A stretch of DNA of 64,000 nucleotides from NCBI GenBank assembly GCA_029959605.1, contig JASCOC010000016.1, forward strand, positions 1 to 64,000. Reading direction: 5' to 3'. Both the position numbers and the translations under genes were made by a program. Position 1 is the stretch's first letter, and each line of letters starts with the position of its first letter. Below, piece by piece: positions 26,751 through 35,528 of this stretch. This stretch comes from Lysobacteraceae bacterium PS02340 (GTDB lineage: Bacteria > Pseudomonadota > Gammaproteobacteria > Xanthomonadales > Xanthomonadaceae). A model generated the notes under the pieces. It saw nothing but the letters and a program-made list of their open reading frames with translations. It made no database searches and was not told the origin of the DNA.

Positions 26751-29287
26751 GCGAACCTCGGGAACAGGTGCAGCAGCGCCCAGACGATCAGGCCCTGCGC
26801 CACGACATAGCGCCAGAAGCCGGTCGCGATGCGCGCCTCGAGACTGCGCACCGCATCGACATGGCCGCGATGGATGCGCAGCGCGACGAAGCCGGCGATC
26901 AGCACCGCGACCGCGATGTGCAGCGCTTGGAATCCCGCCAGTGTCCACACCACCGAACCGTAGGCATGCCGCTGCGGCGCACCGACGGCCTCGGCGATCG
27001 CCGGCAACTGCAGGGCGAGGCAGGAAATGGCGGACAGGATCGCCAACGCGCTCCACATCACGGCAGCGCGGGCATGCCCGGCACGCAGGGCGATCGGCAT
27101 GCGCCACGCGCCGACACCGGCCGCCAGCAGTGCACCAAGCGCGGCGAGCATCGGCGTCGATGCCGTCAGCGTGGCGCCGCCGCCGGGCCAGGCCGGCGCG
27201 TTGAGCCACAGATAGAAGTAGGCGAACACCAGCGAGGCGAACAGCGAGCCGACGATCATCAGCGTGCCGACCAGTGCCCACCAGCCCGGCGCGTTACGTG
27301 CCATTGCCTGTGTGGGCAGGCGCAGGCCTGGCGCCACTTCGATCTCGAGCGGGGTTTCGCGGCCGTTGACCGTCCACAGCCAACGCAGGAACAGGCCGAT
27401 CAGCGGCAGCAGCATCAGGATCGACAGCCAGTACTGCGACGTGATGAAACCGCCGAGCAGGACCGCGATCGTCAATGCCGCGAACAGCGGGAACCAGGTC
27501 GAGTTCGACAGCCGGATCGCCTGTTCGGGCTGCGCGGACTGGATGCCGGTGCCGAGGATCCAGCGACGGCCTTCGATGGCCTCGCCCAGCAGACCATCGG
27601 TCCGCCGCGTCGCCTCGACCACGCCCGGGTCGTGCCACAGCGGATTGCGATCGTCGACGACCGGGATCGAGGCGAAGTTGTACTTGGGCGCCGGGTGCGG
27701 CAAGGCCCATTCCAGCGTGCCGGCCTGCCAGGGATTCTCGGTGCCGCGACGGCCGAGGCGGAAGCACAGCGCCACGTCGATCAGGATCGCGATGATGCCG
27801 ACCGCGAGCACGAAGCCCGCCGCCGTCGACAGCAGGTTGAGCCACTGCACGCCGAGCTCCATCGCGTAGCTGTCCACGCGGCGCGGCATGCCGACCAGGC
27901 CGGTGATGTGCATCGGCAGGAACGCCAGATGGAAACCGATGAACACCAGCCAGAAACCGCTGCGGCTCAGCGATTCGGACGGCATGCGTCCGCTCGCCAG
28001 CGGCAGCCAGTAGTACAGCCCGGCGAACATCGGGAACATCATCCCGCCGATCAGCACGTAGTGCAGATGGGCGACGACGAAATGCGTGTCGTGCGCCTGC
28101 CAGTCGAACGGCACGAACGCGAGCATGACCCCGGTCAGGCCCCCGCAGACGAAGGTGATGAAGAAACCGATGATGTAGAGCATCGGCACGCGCAGCCAGG
28201 GTTTGCCGGCCCATAGCGTGGCGATCCACGCGAAGATCTGGATGCCCGTCGGAATCGCGACCGCCATGCTCGCCGCGCTGAAGAATGCCAGCGCCAGCAG
28301 CGGAATGCCGACCGCGAACATGTGGTGCACCCACAGGCCGAAACTCAGGAATCCGGTCGCGACCAGCGCCAGAACGACCCAGGTGTAACCCACGATCGGA
28401 CGGCGCGCGAAGGTCGGCACGATCGTCGACACCACGCCCGCCGCCGGCAGGAAGATGATGTAGACCTCGGGGTGGCCGAACAGCCAGAACAGGTGCTGCC
28501 AGAGCAGCGGATCGCCGCCGCGCGCGACTTCGAAGAACGCGAAGTCGAACGCGCGTTGGATCTCCAGCAACAGGCTGGCGAGGATCAGCGGCGGAAACCC
28601 GAACGCGATCATGAAGGCGGTGACCAGCACCGCCCACGCGAACAGCGGCATGCGGGTGAGGTCCATGCCCGGCGCGCGGGTGATCAGGATCGCGACGATC
28701 AGTTCGACGGCCGCGGTGACCGCCGCGATCTCGGCGAAGGTCACACCGATCAGCCAGAAATCCGCGCCCTTGCCCGGCGAATACGTCGAATCGGTCAGCG
28801 GCGTGTACATGAACCAGCCGCCGTCGGGCACGCTGCCGAAGATGAAACTCGAATACAGGAAGATGCCGCCGAACAGGTAGCACCACCAGCCGAACGCCGA
28901 CAGCCGCGGGAACGGCAGGTCGCGCGTGCCGAGCATCTTCGGGATGAGGTACATCGCGAAGCCTTCCATGATCGGCACCGCGAACAGGAACATCATCGTC
29001 GTGCCATGCATGGTCACGAACTGCGCATAGCGTTCGGGGTCGAGCACGTTCAGGCCCGGCCACGACAGCTGCAGGCGGATGAACATCGACAGCATGCCGC
29101 CGATCAGCAGGAACACCAGGCCGGTGACGATGAAGCGCAGCGCGATCGTCGTGTGGTTGACCGCGGTCAGCTGACCGACAAGACCGCGGCCGTTGGCCCA
29201 GACGCGTTCGAGCAGGGCGATGCGTTCGGCGTGACGCAGCTGGTCGCCGGGCGTGGGAATCGTGTGGTCGGGGGTCAGGCTGCTCAC
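26747..29287 (-). CDS. ctaD: Cytochrome c oxidase subunit I-subunit III fusion
   Basis: An 846-residue fusion of the catalytic subunit (about 1-560) with a subunit III domain (about 630-846). Heme a ligands are H94 in MHGTTMMF and H409 in VAHLHY. The heme a3 ligand is H407. CuB ligands are H272 (GHPEVY, cross-linked to Y276) and H321-H322 (WVHHMF). E274 in GHPEVY marks a type A1 oxidase with a D-channel. Subunit III helices end with an FxALHIAVAVL helix and a WALLHLFPRF end. The GTG start at 29287 overlaps the coxB stop (GTGA), so the two are coupled. It reduces oxygen to water and pumps protons in the inner membrane. Confidence 0.96.
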   Translation of the reverse strand: MSSLTPDHTIPTPGDQLRHAERIALLERVWANGRGLVGQLTAVNHTTIALRFIVTGLVFLLIGGMLSMFIRLQLSWPGLNVLDPERYAQFVTMHGTTMMFLFAVPIMEGFAMYLIPKMLGTRDLPFPRLSAFGWWCYLFGGIFLYSSFIFGSVPDGGWFMYTPLTDSTYSPGKGADFWLIGVTFAEIAAVTAAVELIVAILITRAPGMDLTRMPLFAWAVLVTAFMIAFGFPPLILASLLLEIQRAFDFAFFEVARGGDPLLWQHLFWLFGHPEVYIIFLPAAGVVSTIVPTFARRPIVGYTWVVLALVATGFLSFGLWVHHMFAVGIPLLALAFFSAASMAVAIPTGIQIFAWIATLWAGKPWLRVPMLYIIGFFITFVCGGLTGVMLAFVPFDWQAHDTHFVVAHLHYVLIGGMMFPMFAGLYYWLPLASGRMPSESLSRSGFWLVFIGFHLAFLPMHITGLVGMPRRVDSYAMELGVQWLNLLSTAAGFVLAVGIIAILIDVALCFRLGRRGTENPWQAGTLEWALPHPAPKYNFASIPVVDDRNPLWHDPGVVEATRRTDGLLGEAIEGRRWILGTGIQSAQPEQAIRLSNSTWFPLFAALTIAVLLGGFITSQYWLSILMLLPLIGLFLRWLWTVNGRETPLEIEVAPGLRLPTQAMARNAPGWWALVGTLMIVGSLFASLVFAYFYLWLNAPAWPGGGATLTASTPMLAALGALLAAGVGAWRMPIALRAGHARAAVMWSALAILSAISCLALQLPAIAEAVGAPQRHAYGSVVWTLAGFQALHIAVAVLIAGFVALRIHRGHVDAVRSLEARIATGFWRYVVAQGLIVWALLHLFPRFA

Positions 29288-30096
29288 AGCACGTCCTCGG
29301 ATGCGCCGTGACGCGGGGGTGCGCGGCCGGCGGGATGACCGGGCGCGGGGGCTTCGATGGCGGGAGCAGGCTCGCGTGCGGCCAACCAGTCCCCGATCGC
29401 GTCGGCCTCCATCACGCGCACCGGAAACACCATGCGCGCGTGTTCAAGGCCGCAGAATTCCGCGCACTGGCCGCGCATCGGCGTGGCCTGGTCGGCGCGC
29501 AGGCGCAAGGTATTCACGCGGCCGGGAATCGCATCCATCTTGCCGCCGAGGCGCGGGATCCAGAAGCTGTGGATCACGTCGTCGCTGGTGATGCGGTACT
29601 CGACCATCGCACCCAGCGGCACGGCCAGCTCGTCGACGCTTTCGCCGATCACCTGGCCATCGGCGTCGCGATACCGGAAATGCCACTGCCATTGCCGCGC
29701 AGTCACTTCGACCACCGCATCGGGTTCAACACCGACGCCGGTCACGCGTGCGCTGGTCAGGCTGCCGTAGACCAGCAGCGCGGCGAGCACGACGGTCGGA
29801 AACGCGAGCCCGCCCCAGACCACCAGACGCTCGGGCCGGCGCAACGTGCTGTCGGCGTCGCGACGTCGCACGGCCAGCCACAGCAGCACCAGCACCAGTG
29901 CCCAGACACCCGTGAACGCACCGGCCATCAGCCACCAGCCGCGCGCGATTTCCGCAGCGGCCGGGCCGGCGGGATCCAGCGCGGATTGCGGACCCGCGCA
30001 GGCGGTGACGAGCGCCGCGAGGGCGGCGACGGTGAGAACGCCAGCGATGCGGCGGAGCCGGTTCGTGATGTCGATTGCTGCAGCCCCGTCGTGCAT
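29284..30096 (-). CDS. coxB: Cytochrome c oxidase subunit II
   Basis: A 270-residue subunit carrying the CuA centre that accepts electrons from cytochrome c. The CuA ligands are H176 (DDVIHSFWIP), C211, C215 and H219 (QCAEFCGLEHARM), and M222. The N-terminus has a lipobox LVTAC (C33), so it is likely to be a lipoprotein, followed by two membrane helices (about 50-75 and 92-112). There is no C-terminal cytochrome c domain, so it is not a caa3-type subunit II. First gene of the coxB-coxAC-small membrane-DUF2231 operon. Divergent from the radical SAM gene. Confidence 0.95.
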   Translation of the reverse strand: MHDGAAAIDITNRLRRIAGVLTVAALAALVTACAGPQSALDPAGPAAAEIARGWWLMAGAFTGVWALVLVLLWLAVRRRDADSTLRRPERLVVWGGLAFPTVVLAALLVYGSLTSARVTGVGVEPDAVVEVTARQWQWHFRYRDADGQVIGESVDELAVPLGAMVEYRITSDDVIHSFWIPRLGGKMDAIPGRVNTLRLRADQATPMRGQCAEFCGLEHARMVFPVRVMEADAIGDWLAAREPAPAIEAPAPGHPAGRAPPRHGASEDVL

Positions 30097-30222
30097 GTAC
30101 AGGTCCTGCCGGTCGACAGGCCCGCGGCCACGCTACCGATCGGCGCGGCCACGCTCCGTGAATGCGTCATCACGACGCGGTCTTGGCGAACCCCTCACGA
30201 CGGCGGCGCCCGCCACGCCGCA

Positions 30223-30239
30223 GTCTCATGGATTGAGAC
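30223..30239. promoter_or_regulatory. Short dyad upstream of the radical SAM gene
   Basis: GTCTCA (30223-30228) and TGAGAC (30234-30239) are perfect arms around TGGAT. The site is 23 bp before the GTG start at 30262, in the gap between coxB and the radical SAM gene. It could be an operator. It does not match the Xanthomonas LexA box that I know. Confidence 0.3.
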
Positions 30240-30261
30240 ACTTTGCAGGCATCGTAGGCGC

Positions 30262-31542
30262 GTGAACCTGACCGACAAGCTCGCGATCCTCGCCGACGCC
30301 GCCAAATACGACGCCTCCTGCGCGTCGAGCGGTGCGAACAAGCGCGATTCGTCGAAGACCGGCGGCATCGGCAGTACCGAGGGCATGGGCATCTGTCACT
30401 CGTACACGCCCGACGGTCGCTGCGTGTCGCTGCTGAAGATCCTGCTGACCAACTTCTGCGTGTTCGATTGCGCGTATTGCGTCAATCGCGTGTCGAGCAA
30501 TGTGCGCCGCGCGCGCTTCACGCCTGAAGAGGTCGTGACGCTGACGCTGGATTTCTACAAGCGCAACTACATCGAAGGTCTGTTCCTCTCCAGCGGCATC
30601 ATCCGCAGCGGCGACTACACGATGGAGCAGATGGTCGAGGTCGCGCGCAGCCTGCGCGAGGACCATCGCTTCGCCGGCTACATCCACCTCAAGACGATTC
30701 CCGATGCCGCGCCCGAACTGCTGGCCGCGGCCGGGCGCTATGCCGACCGCCTGAGCATCAACATCGAACTGCCGACCGAGGCCGGCATGACCGCGCTGGC
30801 ACCGGAGAAGACCCATGCCGGCATCCACGGCGCGATGGGCGAACTCAAGTGGCGCATCGACGAAGACAAGGACGCGCGTCGGGTTAAGCGCCAGGCGGTG
30901 ACGGTGCGCCGCGTCAAGGCGCCGCGGTTCGCGCCGGCGGGGCAGAGCACGCAGATGATCGTCGGCGCCGATTCGGCCGACGACCGCAGCATCCTGGAAA
31001 CCAGCAACCGCATGTACGGCACCTACCGGATGCGGCGGGTGTACTACTCGGCCTTCAGCCCGATCCCCGATGCCGCGAAGAACCTGCCGCTGCAGTCGCC
31101 GCCGCTGCTGCGCGAGCACAGGCTGTATCAGGCCGACTGGCTGCTGCGCTTCTACGGTTTCGATGTCGACGAGATCACGCCGGATGCGACGAGTGCCGAG
31201 GACGTGGACGCCGAGACGCCCGGCATGCTCGATCTCGACGTCGACCCGAAGCTGGCTTGGGCGCTGCGCAACCCGACGCGCTTTCCCGTCGACATCAACC
31301 GCGCGCCACGCGAAATGCTGCTGCGCGTGCCGGGCTTGGGCACGCGCAACGTCGAGCGCATCATTTCCGCGCGCCCGCACGGCGCGCTGCGCCTCGGCGA
31401 TCTCGCCCGTCTGCGCGTGCCGCTGAAGAAGATCATGCCGTTCGTGATCACCCCAGGCCATCATCCGCGCCAGCGTCTCGACGACCCTGCGCGGCTGCGC
31501 GCCGAACTCGCCCCGCAGCCGCGGCAGGCGAGTCTGTTCTGA
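30262..31542 (+). CDS. Putative DNA modification/repair radical SAM protein
   Basis: A 426-residue radical SAM protein of the TIGR03916 type. The family start KLAILADAAKYDASCASSG is followed by GICHSYTPDGRCVSLLKIL and the cluster motif CVFDCAYC (C66, C70, C73), which cleaves S-adenosylmethionine to a radical. The C-terminus has a helix-hairpin-helix (PVDINRAPREMLLRVPGLG, about residues 340-375), typical of DNA contact. The substrate is not known; family naming rests on genome context. The GTG start is chosen because it gives the conserved N-terminus. The partner UdgX-fusion gene follows 52 bp downstream. Confidence 0.93.
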   Translation: MNLTDKLAILADAAKYDASCASSGANKRDSSKTGGIGSTEGMGICHSYTPDGRCVSLLKILLTNFCVFDCAYCVNRVSSNVRRARFTPEEVVTLTLDFYKRNYIEGLFLSSGIIRSGDYTMEQMVEVARSLREDHRFAGYIHLKTIPDAAPELLAAAGRYADRLSINIELPTEAGMTALAPEKTHAGIHGAMGELKWRIDEDKDARRVKRQAVTVRRVKAPRFAPAGQSTQMIVGADSADDRSILETSNRMYGTYRMRRVYYSAFSPIPDAAKNLPLQSPPLLREHRLYQADWLLRFYGFDVDEITPDATSAEDVDAETPGMLDLDVDPKLAWALRNPTRFPVDINRAPREMLLRVPGLGTRNVERIISARPHGALRLGDLARLRVPLKKIMPFVITPGHHPRQRLDDPARLRAELAPQPRQASLF

Positions 31543-31594
31543 GTCGCGTCGCTGCCATGACGGATCGCGCCGGATCGCTGAGCGCTGAGCTTCC

Positions 31595-33025
31595 GTGAGC
31601 GCCGCGCCCGCCCACGCGCGCGTCACCGCGAGAATCGACCCGCCCTGGGACGCCCACGCCTGGCGTGCCGCCGCGCGTGCTGCCCTGTGCGCCGGCCTGC
31701 CACCCGAACGACTCGACTGGAGCGGCGGCGCCCAGGGCTCATTGCTCGGCGGGCTTGATCTCGCGTCGCTGCCCGCGCACCGCACCGCTCCGCGCGTGCC
31801 GTCCGAATTCCTGTCGCTGGCCGGCGCCGTGCTCTGCAACCGGGCCGAGGACCGGCACGGTCTGCTGTACCGCATGCTCTGGCGCATCGCCGAAGGCGAG
31901 CGTGCGTTGCTGCAACGTGCGTCCGATCCCGACGTGCATCGCGCGACCACGATGGCGCAGGCCGTGCGCCGCGACAGCCACAAGATGAAGGCCTTCGTGC
32001 GCTTCCGCGAAGTGCCCGGCGACACCGACCGCTACATCGCCTGGTTCGAACCGGATCACCACATCGTCGATCGCGTCGCGCCGTTCTTCGCGCGCCGCTT
32101 CGCCGGCATGCGCTGGGCGATCGTGACGCCGTACCGCACGGCGATCTGGGATGGCGAGGCGCTCGCGTTCTCCGACGGCGGTGTGCGCGCCGATGCGCCG
32201 TCCGAAGACGCGCGCGAAGATCTGTGGCGCACCTATTACGCGAACATCTTCAATCCGGCGCGGCTCAACACCACGATGATGCGCGCCGAGATGCCGCAGA
32301 AATACTGGAAGCATCTGCCGGAAGCCGCGCTCCTGCCCGATCTCGTCCGCGATGCCGGCCTGCGCGTGCGGGAGATGGCCGAACGCGAACACGAAGCGCC
32401 GCGTCGCCGCATTCCGGCAGCGCCGGCGCCGGCGCCGGTCGTGGCCGGCACGCTCGAGGCATTGCGCGAGTCCGCACGTGATTGCCGGCGCTGTCCGCTG
32501 TGGCAACCGGCGACGCAGACCGTCTTCGGTGAGGGGCCGTCCAGCGCACGCACGATGATCGTCGGCGAACAGCCGGGCGATGAAGAGGATCTGTCCGGGC
32601 GTCCGTTCGTCGGTCCCGCGGGGCGTCTGTTCTCGCGCGCGCTGGACGAGCTCGGCATCGACCGCAGCACTCTGTATCTGACCAATGCGGTCAAGCATTT
32701 CCGCTTCGAACCGCGCGGCAAGCGCCGCCTCCACAAGCGGCCGGATGTCGCCCACATCGAAGCCTGCAACGGCTGGCTGCGCGCGGAGATCGCGCAGGTC
32801 AAACCCGAGCGCATCGTCTGCCTCGGTGCGAGCGCGGCACGCGCGGTGTTCGGTCCCGGCGTGCGTCTGACCGAGGAGCGCGGCATCTGGCGCACGCGCG
32901 ACGATGGCGTGCGCGCATTCGCCACCGTGCATCCCTCTTGGGTGCTGCGGCAGGGCGATCCGCAGGCCCAGGCGGCGGCCTACGCCGGCTTCGTCGACGA
33001 CCTGCGCCAGCTGCTCGCGGCCTGA
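31595..33025 (+). CDS. DUF4130-UdgX fusion uracil-DNA-binding protein
   Basis: A 476-residue two-domain protein. Residues about 20-260 are the DUF4130/TIGR03915 domain (VRRDSHKMKAFVRFREV, NIFNPARLNTTMMRAEMP). Residues about 285-476 are a family 4-like uracil-DNA glycosylase of the UdgX class: GEQPGDEEDLSGRPFVGPAG, the R-loop KRRLHKRP and the late VHPSWVLR. The iron-sulfur cysteines appear to be C297, C300, C391 and C409. In characterised UdgX the R-loop histidine (here H380) links covalently to the excised-uracil site and the protein stays bound. Start GTG 31595. It forms a two-gene unit with the upstream radical SAM gene. Confidence 0.93.
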   Translation: MSAAPAHARVTARIDPPWDAHAWRAAARAALCAGLPPERLDWSGGAQGSLLGGLDLASLPAHRTAPRVPSEFLSLAGAVLCNRAEDRHGLLYRMLWRIAEGERALLQRASDPDVHRATTMAQAVRRDSHKMKAFVRFREVPGDTDRYIAWFEPDHHIVDRVAPFFARRFAGMRWAIVTPYRTAIWDGEALAFSDGGVRADAPSEDAREDLWRTYYANIFNPARLNTTMMRAEMPQKYWKHLPEAALLPDLVRDAGLRVREMAEREHEAPRRRIPAAPAPAPVVAGTLEALRESARDCRRCPLWQPATQTVFGEGPSSARTMIVGEQPGDEEDLSGRPFVGPAGRLFSRALDELGIDRSTLYLTNAVKHFRFEPRGKRRLHKRPDVAHIEACNGWLRAEIAQVKPERIVCLGASAARAVFGPGVRLTEERGIWRTRDDGVRAFATVHPSWVLRQGDPQAQAAAYAGFVDDLRQLLAA

Positions 33026-33156
33026 TCGCACGATCCCGCGAACCGTGTCATCGCGCGGCCCTGCGTGAACGGATCCTGCCCCGCGCCACGCCCGTTCACC
33101 TGCATTTCGCGGCCATCGCCGAACACTCCGCGCACCCCAAACGCAGGAGCGTCACG

Positions 33157-33588
33157 ATGCAGCACACCACCGCCATCCGTGGCCTTGTTCTGGCCCTCTC
33201 GCTCGCCACTGGCGCCGCCGTCGCCCAGGACGCCATGACCAGCACCCAGGTGCGCGCCGCACTGACCGAAGGCGGCTACACCGACATCCACGACGTCGAA
33301 TTCAAGGACGGCGTGTGGAAGGCCGACGTCACCGACGCCAACGGCACCAAGATCGACGTGCGTCTGGACCCGGCCACCGGCCGCGTCTATCCGGAGACCG
33401 CAGGCGCGACCAGCCTCGGTGAGGCCGACATCCGCGCCAAGCTGACCGCCGGCGGCTTCACCCGCATCGAAGACGTCAAGTTCGACGACGGCATGTGGGA
33501 GGCCGAGGCCGACAACGCGCAGGGCCAGCGCATGGATCTGAAGATCGATCCGCAGGACGGTCGCATCGTCAGCCAGTCGCGCGACTGA
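33157..33588 (+). CDS. Exported PepSY-like protein with two repeats
   Basis: A 143-residue secreted protein (signal peptide ending AAVAQ). The mature part is an internal duplication: STQVRAALTEGGYTDIHDVE with KDGVWKADV (about 28-75) and EADIRAKLTAGGFTRIEDVK with DDGMWEAEA (about 86-133). Each unit has the PepSY pattern of a helix and paired strands. PepSY proteins often restrain peptidases or act in envelope stress; the role here is unknown. AGGAG lies 8 bases before ATG 33157. A strong hairpin follows the stop. Confidence 0.86.
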   Translation: MQHTTAIRGLVLALSLATGAAVAQDAMTSTQVRAALTEGGYTDIHDVEFKDGVWKADVTDANGTKIDVRLDPATGRVYPETAGATSLGEADIRAKLTAGGFTRIEDVKFDDGMWEAEADNAQGQRMDLKIDPQDGRIVSQSRD

Positions 33589-33609
33589 TTCTTCGCCCCG
33601 CGTCACCCG

Positions 33610-33633
33610 AACGCCCGGTTCCGGCCGGGCGTT
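33610..33633 (+). terminator. Intrinsic terminator after the PepSY gene
   Basis: AACGCCCGG and CCGGGCGTT form a 9-bp stem 22 bp after the stop codon at 33588, followed by a short TCTGCTGT tail. It separates this gene from the convergent 33660-34163 gene. Confidence 0.7.
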
Positions 33634-33659
33634 CTGCTGTCCGGAATCCGGACGGCGCG

Positions 33660-34163
33660 TCAGTCGCGGGCGTGATCCGGAATCGGCACGTCGTGCGGCA
33701 TCTCGTCGCGTACGCAGTTCGCCGCGTCCTTGGGCGCGTCCGCGTTGGCATCGACGCAACGCGCGGCGATCATCGCCCAGCGCGACACCGCATCCTCGCG
33801 GTTGGACAGCGCATCGGTCGCGACCATCCAGCGCGCGATATCGACCAGGCGCGCACGTTCGTCGAGCGAGGACACCGCATCGATCGCCGCAGTGCTGACG
33901 ATGAAGCTGTGCGCGAAGGCGGCGGTCGCCCGCTCGGTCGAGACGTCCGGCGCCGCGAGGCCGCCGGGCGTTTCGAGCAGCGCATGCAGGCCGATCGCCT
34001 CGCGCGCCTTGAGATCGCCGGCCGAGCCGATGCTCATGCGCAGCAGCACGGTCGCGCTGAGGGCGCCAATGAAGATGCCGATCATCAGGACGAACACGGC
34101 GCCCACCAGCAGGGGGCCACGCGGACGTGGCGCCTCGATGTCGTCATGGGAAGTTTGTTGCAC
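33660..34163 (-). CDS. Hypothetical single-pass membrane protein
   Basis: A 167-residue protein with one hydrophobic helix (GPLLVGAVFVLMIGIFIGALSATVLL split over about 17-42) and a soluble helical domain rich in Ala, Asp and Arg with two cysteines (ARCVDANADAPKDAANC), possibly a disulfide on the periplasmic side. No family is recognised. The GTG at 34163 has GGAG 8 bases upstream; a GTG/ATG start farther out (34202) would add 13 residues. Same strand as the EF-hand gene upstream. Confidence 0.6.
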   Translation of the reverse strand: MQQTSHDDIEAPRPRGPLLVGAVFVLMIGIFIGALSATVLLRMSIGSAGDLKAREAIGLHALLETPGGLAAPDVSTERATAAFAHSFIVSTAAIDAVSSLDERARLVDIARWMVATDALSNREDAVSRWAMIAARCVDANADAPKDAANCVRDEMPHDVPIPDHARD

Positions 34164-34249
34164 GCGAACACTCCGTCGCCGACCGGTTGCCGGCGGCGGC
34201 ATAGGCTAGCGCAGCGGGATGGCGATGCGCGGGTCCGGGGTGCGACCGA

Positions 34250-34621
34250 TCAGCGCAGCCAGCCCGCGAGTTCCTCGCGGCTCAGGCGACCGTCGCGGTT
34301 GCTGTCGATCGCATTGAACTCCGCGTCGAGTGTCGGGTGCGGCTTGGCTTCGGCCCGGCTGATGTAGCCGTCGCCATTCACGTCGAGGGCGGCGAAGTCG
34401 ACGCGGTACTGGTCGGCCTGCCCGGAGCGCGGCTCGTAGGACCGGACGATGACCTGGCGGCCGTCGTCGCGGTCCATGGTGACCACACCGGTCTGCCGAC
34501 CGGATTGCGACGACACGCTGGGCTGCGCATCGGCCTGCTGCAGCGGCGAGGTCGTGACCTGGGCGAAGGCGGGCGCGGCGGCGAGCGCGAGCAGGCCGAC
34601 GACGATGGATGAGCGGATCAT
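34250..34621 (-). CDS. Exported EF-hand protein
   Basis: A 123-residue secreted protein with signal peptide MIRSSIVVGLLALAAAPAFA. Two calcium-binding EF loops are complete: DVNGDGYISRAE (80-91) and DSNRDGRLSREE (106-117), with Asp/Asn at coordinating positions and the closing Glu. It probably binds calcium in the periplasm; no enzymatic domain is present. It resembles the small EF-hand proteins common in Xanthomonadaceae. A GGGGG-rich ribosome binding site precedes ATG 34621. Confidence 0.9.
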   Translation of the reverse strand: MIRSSIVVGLLALAAAPAFAQVTTSPLQQADAQPSVSSQSGRQTGVVTMDRDDGRQVIVRSYEPRSGQADQYRVDFAALDVNGDGYISRAEAKPHPTLDAEFNAIDSNRDGRLSREELAGWLR

Positions 34622-34700
34622 GGAACCCCCTGTGACGTGTCCTGGGGCGACAGGGTCGCAACGTGCGCCCGCATGACGCGTGAACGCGCCGGCGACGGAT

Positions 34701-35435
34701 TCAGCGGTGGCGCAGGCGCAGCATGACGGTCTGGATCGCCAGCACCACGCCGATGCCCAGCGCGACCCAGGCGGACGTCACCGCGCCGGTGAGCGGCCAT
34801 TCGGTCTGCTTGAACCACACCGCGAACAGGCCCCACAGCGCGATCGCCAGATAGGCGATGTTGCCGCGCATGCGCAGGTTGAGCACGAGCAGCACGACGG
34901 CCGAGATCGCCCACAGCGCGAGGCTCCAGCCGAGCATGCGGCTGGTCGACAGCAGCTCGTAGGCGACGATCGTCTGCGCCACGTTGAGGAAGGCCGCCAG
35001 CGAAAGCCAGCCGGCATGGATCGACAGCGCCAGCCAGGCCAGCCGGTAGCGGCTCGCATTGCCGGGACGCGACAGCTGGACGGCGCACCAGGCCAGACTC
35101 ATCAGCGCGCCGAAGATCACCACCACGCAGGCCCAGAACAGCCCGGCGGAGAACAGCGGCATCCAGATCGCGGTGAGAAAGAAACCGAGCGCGGCGACGG
35201 GTGCGATGCGGCCGAGCAGGGGGTCGGTGCGGCGCGTGCCGGTCGTCTGCCAGATCGCATAGAGCAGATCGAGCAGGAAGATCAGGCCCCAGACCGAGAA
35301 CGCGTAGCCGGCTGCGACCAGCAGCGTGGGATAGCGGTCGGAGATCGTGCCCTGGTCGGGCCCGAAGACACCGGTCTGCGACAGCCAGGCGATGACCGGC
35401 ATCGCGATCGAACACAGCAGGACGAGCAGGCGCAT
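34701..35435 (-). CDS. Polytopic membrane protein, TspO/MBR-like
   Basis: A 244-residue protein with about eight helices and many tryptophans. Segments TISDRYPTLLVAAGYAFSVWGLIF and LFWACVVVIFGALMSLAW resemble the tryptophan-rich sensory protein/TspO-like group (split here in mention only; the conserved PAGYAFxxWG core is at about residues 30-50). No function can be assigned with confidence; TspO relatives bind porphyrins. The ATG at 35435 is preceded by a GGAAAA-type ribosome binding site. Confidence 0.72.
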   Translation of the reverse strand: MRLLVLLCSIAMPVIAWLSQTGVFGPDQGTISDRYPTLLVAAGYAFSVWGLIFLLDLLYAIWQTTGTRRTDPLLGRIAPVAALGFFLTAIWMPLFSAGLFWACVVVIFGALMSLAWCAVQLSRPGNASRYRLAWLALSIHAGWLSLAAFLNVAQTIVAYELLSTSRMLGWSLALWAISAVVLLVLNLRMRGNIAYLAIALWGLFAVWFKQTEWPLTGAVTSAWVALGIGVVLAIQTVMLRLRHR

Positions 35436-35528
35436 GGCGGTGTTTTCCGGCGGGAACCGGCGCGGATGCTCGCATCGGGGGCGTGAGGGTGTCGTGGCAG
35501 TGCGAGATGAGCGGGGCCGGTGCATCTG

